From assembly GCF_003287955.1 (NCBI RefSeq), contig NZ_QMKP01000004.1, positions 186,001-250,000 of the forward strand: a stretch of DNA of 64,000 nt, written 5' to 3'. Both the position numbers and the translations under genes were made by a program. The notes below the pieces were generated by a model. The model was not told where the DNA came from and searched no databases. It saw nothing but the letters and a program-made list of their open reading frames with translations. This document shows positions 16,163 through 24,853 of this stretch, in pieces. Origin of the DNA: Arthrobacter sp. AQ5-06. GTDB taxonomy: Bacteria > Actinomycetota > Actinomycetes > Actinomycetales > Micrococcaceae. The number at the start of each line of letters is the position of its first letter. Position 1 is the stretch's first letter.

Positions 16163-16690
16163 ATGAGCGACCACCACATCAAACGCCTGGTGATCATGCG
16201 GCACGCCAAGGCCGACTGGCCCGGCGGCGTGGCGGATCATGAGCGGCCGCTGGAGGAACGAGGACACCGCGAGGCGCCCCTGGCCGGCAAGTGGCTGGTC
16301 AAGCACGGCATCCTCCCGGACTTCATCCTGTGTTCCAGCGCGCTGCGCACCCGCCAGACCTGCACCTGGGTGTGCTCGGAACTGGCGGATAAGGCCCCGA
16401 CGCCGAAACTTGAGGACGGCCTCTACGCCGCCTCTGCGCTGCGGATGCTCGCCGTGGTCAACCACGTGCCTGACACGGTCACCACGCTGATGCTCATCTC
16501 GCACATGCCTGGCGTCCAGGACCTCGCGATGCACCTGGCGTCACGCGATTCAAACCACGACGCCTACATGGACGCCGCCACCCGCTACCCCACCAGCGCC
16601 CTCACTGTGCTGGAAACGGAAAAATCCTGGGCCGAGCTGGACGGGCAGGATGCCCGGCTGACCAAGTTCAAGGTCCCGCGAGCCCACTGA
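16163..16690 (+). CDS. sixA: SixA-like phosphohistidine phosphatase
   Basis: This 175-aa protein belongs to the histidine phosphatase superfamily. It has the RHA motif (LVIMRHAKADWP, residues 9-20) with the catalytic His, the SSALRTRQT arginine motif near 59, and the second His in LISHMPGV near 113. The short length and RHAKAxW form point to SixA, which removes phosphate from histidine phosphotransfer domains, or to a related small-molecule phosphatase. No ribosome site is seen, but TAGGCT ends six bases before the ATG, so the mRNA may be leaderless. Its 3' end overlaps the LysR gene tail to tail by 23 bases. Confidence 0.85.
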   Translation: MSDHHIKRLVIMRHAKADWPGGVADHERPLEERGHREAPLAGKWLVKHGILPDFILCSSALRTRQTCTWVCSELADKAPTPKLEDGLYAASALRMLAVVNHVPDTVTTLMLISHMPGVQDLAMHLASRDSNHDAYMDAATRYPTSALTVLETEKSWAELDGQDARLTKFKVPRAH

Positions 16691-17594
16691 CCCCAGGGGA
16701 CCCAGCGACCTTGCGCAGCAGTCCGGCGACGTGCTGGATGCCCGGGCTGGCCGCCATGGTTCGGCGGTACACGATGCCCACCTGCCTGACCTGCGTGGGG
16801 TTGACCAGTGTCAGGCACGCGACGTCGGGTGGCAGCGCGGGCCGGCCGAGCCGGGGGACCAGCGCCACCACGGCTCCCTGCTCCACCAGGGCGATGTGGG
16901 TTGCAAAGTCAGGATCGTAGACCCTGATGTCCGGCACCCGGCCAAGGTCGGCGAAGATCCTCAGCAGTGCCTCGTTGCAGATGGCACCGTGCGGCGTGCT
17001 GATCCACCGCTCATCCACGAGGTCCGCCGGTTCCACCTGGCCGCGTCCTGCCAGCGGATGGTCGCGGTGCACCAGGACGTCAGCAACGTCCTCGCACAGC
17101 CACTCAAGCGTCATATGTTCCGGTATCACCAGCGGGACGGAGTTCCAATTGTGGACCACACCCAGGTCCGCCTCCCCGTTGGCCACCCGCGCCACGGCTT
17201 CCCGCGGGTCCTCGGCGAGCACGCTGATGTCCAGGTCCGCTCCGGATGAGGCCAGCCGTCCCAGCAGCGGCCCCACGAGGCCCCGGCAGGCCGTGGAAAA
17301 GGAAACAACCCTGAGGTGCCCGGTGGGTTTGGCCGGATCCGCCAACAGGGTGGATTCCAGTTCCTCGAGCTCCGACAGGATGCGCCGGCCGTAGGCTGCC
17401 AGGGTGAGCCCCCTCTCGGTCAGCAGCACCCCGCGGCCGCGGCGCTCCAGGACGGGGAACCCGGTCTGCTTCTCCAGCTTCTTGATTTGCTGGGAGACGG
17501 CCGACGGACTGAAGCCCATCACCTCCGACGCCGCTATGACCGAACCGTGTTGTTCAATCGCCGCCAGTGCCCGGAGCGAACCGATCTCGATCAT
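16668..17594 (-). CDS. LysR-family transcriptional regulator
   Basis: This 308-aa protein has the standard LysR N-terminal helix-turn-helix (LRALAAIEQHGSVIAASEVM, then FSPSAVSQQIKKLEKQTGFP) and a periplasmic-binding-like effector domain (DISVLAEDPREAVARVANGE with DLGVVHNW). The ATG at 17594 fits the usual family start; another ATG lies five codons upstream. It is divergent from the EamA transporter gene, whose start is 72 bases away. It therefore probably controls that transporter, as is common for LysR/EamA pairs. Confidence 0.9.
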   Translation of the reverse strand: MIEIGSLRALAAIEQHGSVIAASEVMGFSPSAVSQQIKKLEKQTGFPVLERRGRGVLLTERGLTLAAYGRRILSELEELESTLLADPAKPTGHLRVVSFSTACRGLVGPLLGRLASSGADLDISVLAEDPREAVARVANGEADLGVVHNWNSVPLVIPEHMTLEWLCEDVADVLVHRDHPLAGRGQVEPADLVDERWISTPHGAICNEALLRIFADLGRVPDIRVYDPDFATHIALVEQGAVVALVPRLGRPALPPDVACLTLVNPTQVRQVGIVYRRTMAASPGIQHVAGLLRKVAGSPGVSGLAGP

Positions 17595-17666
17595 GAAGCA
17601 AACGTACATGATTCGACGCAGAATTCAACGCTGGTGCTTCATCTATCGTTCTGCAAGAGTGGGACC

Positions 17667-18683
17667 GTGAACCTCCGACACTCTCTCCTTGCGGCCTTGG
17701 TCGCCGTTCTCTGGGGCCTGAACTTCGTGGCCATCGACTTTGGACTGCATGCGAACGGCCGTGAGGTTCCCCCACTGCTGTTTGTGGCCATGCGGTTCCT
17801 CCTGGTGGTCTTCCCCTGGATTCTCTTCATCAGGAAGCCCGACGTCAGCTGGAAGGCGATCATCGGCGTCGGCGTCTTTATGAGTGCGGGCCAGTTCGGC
17901 CTCCTCTACCTGGCCATGGCGTTGGGCATGCCGGCGGGCCTCGCCTCCCTGGTCCTCCAGGCGCAGGTGCTACTCACCGTCCTCTTGGCTGCCGGGTTCC
18001 TGCGGGAGCGTCCCAGCCGGAGCCAACTGACCGGCGTCGTTCTCGGCGTTGCGGGCCTGGCTGTGGTGGCCGTCGGCCGCAGTGCCGTGGCCCCGCTGCT
18101 GCCGCTCATCATCGTCCTGGGGGCCGCGCTGTCCTGGGCTGCCGGCAACGTCATTGCGCGTCAGGCCAAAGCCGCCTCCGGGCTGGGGCTGGTGGTCTGG
18201 TCCGGCGCAGTGGTGCCGCTGCCCCTCGCCGGGCTGTCGCTGCTGGTGGACGGCCCGGATGCCGTGTTCGGCACGCTGGCAGACCTCCAGCCGGCCACGA
18301 TCCTAAGTGCACTGTATACGGCCATTTTCGCGTCGCTCGTGGGGTACGGAATCTGGAACCGGCTCCTGGCCAGCTACCCGTCGTCGGCCGTGGTGCCCTT
18401 TACCCTGCTGGTTCCCGTGGTGGGCATGAGCGCTGCCTGGCTGGCATTGGGGGAGGTCCCGACGCCGGCCGAACTGGCTGGCGGGCTGCTCCTCCTGGGA
18501 GGGGTGGGGACGGCTGTGCTCGCCGGTCGAGGCCGGCGGGGTCAGCGGCGGGGCGCCGGTTTGGCACCCGTCTTGGTGCCCGGTTTGGGTGCCGGCTTGC
18601 GGACCGGGGAGGCGGACGACGACGGCCGCTTGGCTGCTGATGCAGGCATCCGGGCGGGTGCGCGGAGCCCTGGCGAGCGCTGA
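17667..18683 (+). CDS. EamA/DMT-family transporter
   Basis: This 338-aa protein has ten predicted membrane helices in two EamA repeats; the first starts LLAALVAVLWGLNFVAIDFG. The pattern with VPPLLFVAMRFLLVVFPWI resembles amino-acid or metabolite exporters. The GTG at 17667 follows AAGAGTGGG and fits the family start; the much longer upstream reading frame is antisense to the LysR gene. The last 45 residues after VLAGRGRRGQRR are Gly/Ala/Arg-rich and overlap the next, opposite gene by 142 bases. LysR nearby probably regulates it. The substrate is unknown. Confidence 0.87.
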   Translation: MNLRHSLLAALVAVLWGLNFVAIDFGLHANGREVPPLLFVAMRFLLVVFPWILFIRKPDVSWKAIIGVGVFMSAGQFGLLYLAMALGMPAGLASLVLQAQVLLTVLLAAGFLRERPSRSQLTGVVLGVAGLAVVAVGRSAVAPLLPLIIVLGAALSWAAGNVIARQAKAASGLGLVVWSGAVVPLPLAGLSLLVDGPDAVFGTLADLQPATILSALYTAIFASLVGYGIWNRLLASYPSSAVVPFTLLVPVVGMSAAWLALGEVPTPAELAGGLLLLGGVGTAVLAGRGRRGQRRGAGLAPVLVPGLGAGLRTGEADDDGRLAADAGIRAGARSPGER

Positions 18684-19207
18684 GTGGTGGCGGCGCTCCG
18701 GGGTGCCGTGCCCCGGGCTGCAGGGCGCCGCGCAGCAGGCCGGCCGGCACCGGATGCGGGCCGCCGCTTGGCTGGCGAGGGCCTCCGTTTCGCAGTACCC
18801 AGCCGCCTTCCCGCTGGCCACGCAACGCCAAGGAAGAGGACCAGGAGCGTAGCCACTCCTGAGGCGGCACCCCAGTAGAAATAGTTGTCCGGATCCCCGG
18901 TGGGGAGCGGTGTGCCAAAGAACGACGACTGCTCGGCGAAGGCCAGCTCCCAGGTGCTGACGAAGGCAAGGGAAAAGGCAATGGTGAGGCTGGATCCAGC
19001 TGCGGTGGCCACCAGTGCAAATTGGCGCCCGCGTGCCAGGACCTCCGCCACGGCCGCTACGTAGGCCAGTGCAGCCAGGCCCAGGAACGTGACCATCACG
19101 GCCTCTTCCAGGGTGATGGCGGTGAGCACCAGCATGCCCAAGGCGGCGACGGCCGCGATCAAGGCGAACTTCCCGCTGTTACCCATGTGGCGCATGTGTT
19201 CAATCAT
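18542..19207 (-). CDS. Small membrane protein with a basic Pro/Ala/Arg tail
   Basis: This 221-aa protein has four hydrophobic segments in its first 130 residues (FALIAAVAALGMLVLTAI, VMVTFLGLAALAYVAAVAEV, FALVATAAGSSLTIAFSLAF and GVATLLVLFLGVAW). A roughly 90-residue tail follows, very rich in Arg, Pro, Ala and Lys, with repeated KRRP and RPAARR units. The tail is likely cytoplasmic and disordered, and may bind nucleic acid or membrane phospholipid. The 3' part overlaps the EamA gene. I do not recognise a named family. Confidence 0.65.
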   Translation of the reverse strand: MIEHMRHMGNSGKFALIAAVAALGMLVLTAITLEEAVMVTFLGLAALAYVAAVAEVLARGRQFALVATAAGSSLTIAFSLAFVSTWELAFAEQSSFFGTPLPTGDPDNYFYWGAASGVATLLVLFLGVAWPAGRRLGTAKRRPSPAKRRPASGAGRPAARRPAARGTAPRSAATTQRSPGLRAPARMPASAAKRPSSSASPVRKPAPKPGTKTGAKPAPRR

Positions 19208-19212
19208 CCCCG

Positions 19213-19902
19213 CTACTTCAGGACATAGCCGCGCATGATTGCCATGATTGCTGCAACGCTTTGGTCACGGGTGCGTTCGGGGTTGTACGTCTGCCGGTCC
19301 AGCCCCACCACAAAGCAGGCGCCAAAGATCGCCGTTTCGAGGCTGCCCCGCGAGACAGACCTGTCTGCAGGATAGACAGCAGCCACGTTCTCTATGGCCG
19401 CGCCGATGACGGCCAGGAGTTCAGATCGGAGCACAGCAAACGTGTCCCGCCATTCGCTGGGAGTCCGCCAGTTTTCGCTCACCCATAAACGGGCGAAGGA
19501 CGGGTAATCGGCCATAAAATCCATGGCCTGGCCGATCATCGCCTCCATGGCCACCAAGGGATCGGCCCCGGGCTGCCCGGCCTCGCTGAGCAGACGCGCC
19601 TTCAGGATGTCCACGCCGTGCCGCAGCAGCTGCGCGATCAGATCCGATTTGCTGCCGAAGTTGTAGTAGACAGTGCCCTTGGAGACGCCCGCTGCCGCGG
19701 CGATCTCGTCCACAGTGACACCCGCTGCGCCACGCTGCCCGATCAGCTCCATGGACGCGTCGAAGAGCTTCTGCCGGGTGGCATTGGTCCGGGACGGGCG
19801 GAGTTTCTTCTCGGCCGGACCGTGCATGGCCGGATCATGATCGGCAGGCGCAGGCGCAGGCGCAGGCTCAGGCACGGCAGGTCCGGGCACGGTCTGGCTC
19901 AT
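19213..19902 (-). CDS. TetR-family regulator of the YhgE/ABC operon
   Basis: This 229-aa protein has a TetR helix-turn-helix at about residues 60-80 (GVTVDEIAAAAGVSKGTVYY, then NFGSKSDLIAQLL). A Pro/Ala-rich 40-residue leader precedes it. The ATG at 19902 overlaps the TGA of the YhgE/Pip gene as ATGA; the longer ORF is a shadow. It is the last gene of a three-gene minus-strand operon. A perfect 20-bp palindrome at 22680-22699 upstream of the first gene is its likely operator, giving negative feedback on the whole operon. Confidence 0.9.
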   Translation of the reverse strand: MSQTVPGPAVPEPAPAPAPADHDPAMHGPAEKKLRPSRTNATRQKLFDASMELIGQRGAAGVTVDEIAAAAGVSKGTVYYNFGSKSDLIAQLLRHGVDILKARLLSEAGQPGADPLVAMEAMIGQAMDFMADYPSFARLWVSENWRTPSEWRDTFAVLRSELLAVIGAAIENVAAVYPADRSVSRGSLETAIFGACFVVGLDRQTYNPERTRDQSVAAIMAIMRGYVLK

Positions 19903-21935
19903 ACCGCTATCTCCGGCTTGAGCGTTTTCAGGGTCCAGTACTTGTGCTTTCGGACCGCAAACGTGGACATCGCCGCGCCCAGCAATGTATAGCCGAGCAG
20001 CCCCAGGACAGTGGGCACGATCATGGACAGGTCCGCGCCGTAGATGAGGTGCCGCATGCCCGTGACCACGTAGCCCATGGGCAGGATTTCGTGGACCACG
20101 TGGAGCGGCGGCGGGGTGGTCTGCCAGGGGAAAGTGCCGCCCGAGGACACCAGCTGAAGCACCAGCAGGATCAGCACCACAAGCTTGCCGGGTGACCCCA
20201 GCAGCGCCACGATGCCTTGGATGATGGCGCTGAATGCCATGGCCGCGGCAAGCATAAACAGCCACATCAGCACGGGATGCGCGGGGTTGAGGCCCAGTGC
20301 CAGATTCACCACGAGAGTCAGCAGGCTGGCCTGCACTACTGAGACGGCCAGGAACGGAAGCCAGCCGCCGACGGCGATTTTCCAGGCCGGGGCGTTCGAC
20401 GCCAGGGCCCGTTGGGTGATGGGCCGCATCGCCTGGACCAGCATGAAGATGCCGATCCACAAGGCGAGCGTCAGGAAGAACGGTGCCAGCCCCGCGCCGT
20501 AGGAATCAGCTTTTGCCTGGGATACATTGCTGACGGCAACCGGGTCCGCAATCACCTCAGAGAGGCTGCTCTTCTGCGAATCGTCCGGGTTGGGCACCTG
20601 TCCGGCTCCCTTGGCAATTTCGTCGGCCAGCGTCCGAGAGCCGTCAGCGGCGGTGCCGGCCCCAGCTTCAAGCTCTCCCGCGCCGGCGTCGAGCTTTTGC
20701 GCCCCTTCCTTGAGGCGTCCGGCGCCGTCCAGCGCAGACTGCTCGCCGGTGGCCAGCGTGGCCGCCCCGGTATGGAGCTGGTCTGCGCCGCCGGAGGCCT
20801 GGACAATGGCGTCCTTCAGGGCAGGGGTGGCCGTTGCCAGCTGGGCTGCGCCGACGCTCACGGCTTCGGAGCCGTCCGCGAGCTGCTGGATCTGGGCTGC
20901 GTCGGTCTGGATCCGGGCCTTCGCCGCGGCCACGGGGCTGGAGGCAGCCACGGTATCGAAGTCGGCCAGGATTTTGTCGGCCTGCACCTGGGTGATCGTT
21001 TCGGACGCGACCAGGCGGGCATTCGATTCGATCACGCGCGTCCGGAGTCCCTGGTCCGCGGCATCAAGCTGGGTGACAACGTCCTGGACCTTGGTGTTCA
21101 GCTGCGCGTTCCCCGCGGCCACCTGGGCCGCGCCGTTGGCCAGCGCCTGGGTGTCTGTGGGCAGGGTAGCGGTCTTGTCCTTCAGGACAGAGAGCCCGCC
21201 GCTGAGCTTCCCGGCGCCGTCGGTCAGCTGGTTGGCGCCGTCACGTAATTTCAGCTGCCCGTTGTAGAGCTCGCCCGCCCCGGCGCTGAGCTCGCTGGTA
21301 CCCGCATGCAAGGTGACGGTCCCGTCGCGGAGGGTGGCTACGCCGTCCGCCAGCTGCCCGGCGCCGTCTGCGGCCTTGAGCATCTGGGCGTGGATGGTGC
21401 CGAAACCAGTGAGCAGTTGGTTCGCGGTCTCCTCGCCCACTTCCTTGGCCACAGTTGTGTGCACCGCGGTGGTCAACTTGTCCACGATGGTGCTCAGCAG
21501 GTAGTTGTTGGCATCGTTGGTGGTGACGTTCAGCATCGCCTGGCTGGCCGAATCGAAGCTGCCGGGTGAGACGAGGTTCGTGGAGAACTCTGCCGGGATC
21601 TTCAGCGCAAAAGCGTACTTGCCGCTGCTGACCCCTGCATCGGCCTCGGCCGCCGAGGGCACCGACTGCCAGTTGAAGACGTTGCCCTCCACCAGTCCGT
21701 CCGCCACCTTCTTGCCCGCCTGGAGCTCGGTGCCGTCGCTTGATGTGGCGCCGGTATCTTCCACCACCAGGGCGGCTTCGATCTGGTTCAGGTTCCCGTA
21801 GGGATTCCAGTTGGCGTACAAATACACGGCCCCGTACAGGAGCGGCACCATGATCAGGGCCAGGATGGTCAGCTTCGGCAGCAACCCGCCGGTCATACGC
21901 TTGAGTTCGGAACGGGCCAGCCGCAGCACGGTCAC
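19899..21935 (-). CDS. YhgE/Pip-family membrane protein (ABC-2-like, coiled-coil ectodomain)
   Basis: This 678-aa protein has one membrane helix near residue 25 (TILALIMVPLLYGAVYLYAN) and five more in the last 200 residues. Between them lies a long extracytoplasmic region. That region contains many repeats of the form DGAGxLxxGxxxLxxG (for example DGAGQLADGVATLRDGT), which are the hallmark of YhgE/Pip proteins. It starts with GTG overlapping the previous stop. Family members act in secretion or phage adsorption and resemble ABC-2 permeases, so it probably pairs with the ABC-like protein encoded just upstream. Confidence 0.9.
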   Translation of the reverse strand: MTVLRLARSELKRMTGGLLPKLTILALIMVPLLYGAVYLYANWNPYGNLNQIEAALVVEDTGATSSDGTELQAGKKVADGLVEGNVFNWQSVPSAAEADAGVSSGKYAFALKIPAEFSTNLVSPGSFDSASQAMLNVTTNDANNYLLSTIVDKLTTAVHTTVAKEVGEETANQLLTGFGTIHAQMLKAADGAGQLADGVATLRDGTVTLHAGTSELSAGAGELYNGQLKLRDGANQLTDGAGKLSGGLSVLKDKTATLPTDTQALANGAAQVAAGNAQLNTKVQDVVTQLDAADQGLRTRVIESNARLVASETITQVQADKILADFDTVAASSPVAAAKARIQTDAAQIQQLADGSEAVSVGAAQLATATPALKDAIVQASGGADQLHTGAATLATGEQSALDGAGRLKEGAQKLDAGAGELEAGAGTAADGSRTLADEIAKGAGQVPNPDDSQKSSLSEVIADPVAVSNVSQAKADSYGAGLAPFFLTLALWIGIFMLVQAMRPITQRALASNAPAWKIAVGGWLPFLAVSVVQASLLTLVVNLALGLNPAHPVLMWLFMLAAAMAFSAIIQGIVALLGSPGKLVVLILLVLQLVSSGGTFPWQTTPPPLHVVHEILPMGYVVTGMRHLIYGADLSMIVPTVLGLLGYTLLGAAMSTFAVRKHKYWTLKTLKPEIAV

Positions 21936-22639
21936 TTGGCATCCTCGGTTTCGAGTAAGAGAGATTCGGTTTCTTCATCTGTTACGGCTGGCGCATCGGG
22001 CGCTTCGTCGACGTCCGGTACGGCGTTGCCGATCACCGTGGCCGGTCCCGTCCACCCTGCCGGGAGGGCAGTAACGGTGACGACGACGGCGAGCGGCCGG
22101 CCGCCGTCGTACGCCAGCTCCTCAAGCCGCGGGAGCCAGTCCGCAGCGTGGGCACCGTGCCTGTCGGGGGAGTCCACCACCAGGAGGTCGGTGTGCGGGT
22201 TGGCGAGGGCGAGTGCCGTCAACAGTTCAACGCGCCGGTCCGGCGCCAGCTGTTCCGTCCACAGGTCCGCGATGTCCTCGAAACTGTTGACTTTGAGCCA
22301 GGGCTTGCTGAGGAGCGCGCCCCGGTAGCGGCGGGGGATCAGCGCGAGGTCCTCCGTGACAAGGTCTCGGACGCTGAGGTGCTGCTCGGGTTCGTTCACG
22401 TTGGGGGAATCAACAAGGGCGCTCGCGAGCCGGAGAGATTTGGTGCGTTTGTTGGCGTCCCACGCGATCTGGCCGCCAGTGGGTTTCATGCGCCCGCTAA
22501 TGGTCAGGGCAAGGGCTGTCCGCTGGTCCTGGCGTTCGCCGGTGACGAGGAGGAGCTCACCCCGACTGACCCGCAGAGAGGTGGGCGGGAGCAAATCGTC
22601 GCGCCGGCCTTTCACATGGAGCTGCTGTACGGAGAGCAA
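21932..22639 (-). CDS. ABC-ATPase-like protein with a degenerate P-loop
   Basis: This 235-aa protein has the layout of an ABC nucleotide-binding domain. Residues 34-41 (GERQDQRT) stand where Walker A should be, so the GKS/T lysine is absent. The signature region is LAPDRRVELLTALALANP rather than LSGGQ, while a Walker-B-like LLVVDSPD remains. It starts with TTG after AAAGG. It is the first gene of the operon and is coupled to the YhgE gene by a GTGA overlap. The protein may bind but not hydrolyse ATP, or act as a structural partner. Known YhgE neighbours include such reduced ATPases. Confidence 0.75.
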   Translation of the reverse strand: MLSVQQLHVKGRRDDLLPPTSLRVSRGELLLVTGERQDQRTALALTISGRMKPTGGQIAWDANKRTKSLRLASALVDSPNVNEPEQHLSVRDLVTEDLALIPRRYRGALLSKPWLKVNSFEDIADLWTEQLAPDRRVELLTALALANPHTDLLVVDSPDRHGAHAADWLPRLEELAYDGGRPLAVVVTVTALPAGWTGPATVIGNAVPDVDEAPDAPAVTDEETESLLLETEDAK

Positions 22640-22679
22640 GAATGGCCTTTCGACGGTGTATGTCCGCCTCCAGTCTAAC

Positions 22680-22699
22680 TGAACTGACCGGTCAGTTCA
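22680..22699. promoter_or_regulatory. TetR operator palindrome
   Basis: TGAACTGACCGGTCAGTTCA is a perfect 20-bp palindrome. It lies 40 bases before the ABC-like start, in the only spacer upstream of the three-gene operon that ends in a TetR gene. This size and symmetry are typical for TetR dimers. Confidence 0.75.
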
Positions 22700-22734
22700 A
22701 ATAACGGTGCGCGAGCGGACATTTGCGGCCCCAC

Positions 22735-24231
22735 CTACAATCCGTACTTCTCCAGGAGTCGCAGCCACACCTCGCTGACGGTGGGAAACGACGGTACCGC
22801 ATGCCACAGCCGCTCCAGCGGGACCTCGCCCACCACGGCGATGGTGGCGGCGTGCAGCAGTTCGCCCACATCGGGGCCGGCGAAAGTGGCGCCGAGCAGA
22901 ACCCGCCGGTCCTCGTCCACCACCAGTTGCGCCCAGCCTTCGTAGTTTTCGGAATGCAGGGACGAACCCGACACCTGGATGGGCAGCTCCACGGACGACA
23001 CGTTGTAGCCGTCCTGCTTCGCCTGCTCCACCGTGCGCCCCACGGCCGCCAGCTCGGGATCGGTGAACACCACATTGGGCACAGCGTGCTGGTTGGCGGT
23101 CTGGTCGCACCGGCTCCAGGCCGCCGGCGCGCCGCTGAGCTCGCCCTTGGCGCGGGCCGCGATGGCGTCACCCGTAGCCCGGGCCTCGTACTTGCCCTGG
23201 TGCGTGAAAAAGTTACTGCCGGCGGCGTCGCCAACAGCGTAGAGCCAGGGATCCTCGCCCTTCTCATCAGGGGCGCCCGGGGAGCTCTGGACACCCTGGA
23301 CTAGGCCAGTGGAGTCGGTGGTCAGCTTCAGCGGCTGCCCGTCCTGGGCCTCGAAGCCCAGGCGTTCCAGTCCAAGCCCTTCAAGGGCGGGATGCCGGCC
23401 CGTTGAAACGAGGACCCGCTCGGCAGTGACAGTGGTTCGGCCGTCCAGCGTCTGGTCCTGAAGTGTCAGGGTGTACGTGCCGTCGTCGTTTTCCCGGACA
23501 CTTTCGGTGGACGTGTTGAGGCGGACCGCCACGCCGTCCGCGCGCAGACCTGCGGTCACAAGTTTGGTGGCCTCTGCAGGGAACGTGCCCAGCAGTCCGC
23601 TCCTGGCCACCAGCGTCACGTCCGAGCCCAGGCGTGCAAATGCCTGCGCCAACTCGGTGCCCGCTACGCCCCCGCCGATCACAGCCAGGCGCTCCGGCAC
23701 GTCCTTGGCCGAGGTGGCTTCGCGTGTGCCCCAAACCCGCAGGTCAGCCAGCCCTTCGATGGGAGGTGTGGTTGGTGTGGAGCCGGTGGCTAGTACGACG
23801 GCGTGACGCGCTTTGAGCTCGTAAGCGTTGCCGTCCAGCCCGGCTACTTCAACGGTGCGCGGCGCGGTGATCCAGCCGTGGCCACGGATCAGCTCAATCC
23901 CGGTATCTTCCAGCCACTTCACCTGGCTGTCGTCCTGCCAGTTTGCCGTGAAATAGTCCCTGCGCTTAAGGACCGCCGCTGCATCCAGTGTCAGGGTGAC
24001 GGCTTCTACTGCGCCGGGTACAGATTGTGCGCCGTGCAGGGCTGTGCCGGGGCGGAGCAGGGCTTTGGACGGCATGCAGGCCCAATACGAGCATTCGCCG
24101 CCCACCAGTTCGGCTTCAATAAGAACAGCCGTCAGGCCGCCCTGGATCACACGGTCGGCGACGTTTTCCCCCACGGCACCAGCACCGATCACGATGACAT
24201 CGAATTCACGTTGCAGCGTTTCAGGCGTCAT
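22735..24231 (-). CDS. Class I pyridine nucleotide-disulfide reductase-like flavoprotein
   Basis: This 498-aa protein has GAGAVGEN at 16-23 for FAD, the redox pair C47/C52 in GGECSYWACMPSK, and a second dinucleotide fold (VIGGGVAGTELA) for NAD(P)H. It also has a VGDAAG-type FAD motif and a C-terminal dimerisation domain. In lipoamide and glutathione reductases a HxxxxE pair lies near the C-terminus; here the segment reads VPSFPTVSE, with Phe at the His position while the Glu is kept. It therefore probably does not reduce a normal disulfide substrate in the usual way. It may serve as a quinone or dye reductase. Confidence 0.82.
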   Translation of the reverse strand: MTPETLQREFDVIVIGAGAVGENVADRVIQGGLTAVLIEAELVGGECSYWACMPSKALLRPGTALHGAQSVPGAVEAVTLTLDAAAVLKRRDYFTANWQDDSQVKWLEDTGIELIRGHGWITAPRTVEVAGLDGNAYELKARHAVVLATGSTPTTPPIEGLADLRVWGTREATSAKDVPERLAVIGGGVAGTELAQAFARLGSDVTLVARSGLLGTFPAEATKLVTAGLRADGVAVRLNTSTESVRENDDGTYTLTLQDQTLDGRTTVTAERVLVSTGRHPALEGLGLERLGFEAQDGQPLKLTTDSTGLVQGVQSSPGAPDEKGEDPWLYAVGDAAGSNFFTHQGKYEARATGDAIAARAKGELSGAPAAWSRCDQTANQHAVPNVVFTDPELAAVGRTVEQAKQDGYNVSSVELPIQVSGSSLHSENYEGWAQLVVDEDRRVLLGATFAGPDVGELLHAATIAVVGEVPLERLWHAVPSFPTVSEVWLRLLEKYGL

Positions 24232-24465
24232 TCGTCCAGCCTACGCCCGCCTCACGGGAGGCGGGGGGCGCCGGCGTCGTCAATCAGGTGACGACGGAAC
24301 TGCGTAACTTTTGACCGAGTAGGGCCGGCTCACCCGCGCGAGCCCCAAGGGCGGTGCGGGGTTTGCTACCTAAAGTGAGGCATTTCCGTCGGGAAGCCGC
24401 GGGTAGCCCCGGCTGTCCATATGGCTGAGGCCGGCGGCAGGCAAGTGCCTTGGCTTAAAGACAAA

Positions 24466-24497
24466 AAGGCCCGCATCGGCGAACCGATACGGGCCTT
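24466..24497 (-). terminator. Intrinsic terminator after tRNA-Arg
   Basis: AAGGCCCGCATCGG (24466-24479) pairs with CCGATACGGGCCTT (24484-24497) with one mismatch. On the minus strand TTTTTGTC follows at once. It sits just past the tRNA 3' end. Confidence 0.85.
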
Positions 24498-24504
24498 ATC
24501 TCTG

Positions 24505-24578
<74 letters not shown>

Positions 24579-24676
24579 ATCTTGTGTTTCGCGGAGTTTC
24601 TCGCTCCCCGAACCTCGAATTACTTTACGCGAGGGTGGCCCGGAGTTCCAAATCGAGGAGCATGTAATCTACCCGA

Positions 24677-24705
24677 CTAGACCGGTCTAGGTGACCTTCG
24701 TCACA
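24677..24705. promoter_or_regulatory. Palindrome and CRP-like site upstream of pckG
   Basis: CTAGACCGGTCTAG (24677-24690) is a perfect 14-bp palindrome. It abuts GGTGACCTTCGTCACA (24690-24705), which fits the CRP/GlxR pattern TGTGA-N6-TCACA at nine of ten fixed positions. Both lie about 150-175 bases before the pckG start, a sensible place for carbon-source control of gluconeogenesis. Confidence 0.5.
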
Positions 24706-24853
24706 TAATTTCAGTAATTTATGCGCGTTTTCCTTGAATTTGCGCGGTTTTCGGCTCAAACGCTCACGAACGTGCACGGCTGGTCCAGCTTGGGTCCCTT
24801 GGGCGGCCAATAGCATTTAGGACACACCACTGACCCCGAGGAAGGGAACCGCA

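Noticed and set aside
24625..24816. 63-aa minus-strand ORF upstream of pckG
   Set aside because: It covers the palindrome and CRP-like site and lacks a ribosome site; a regulatory spacer explains the region better.
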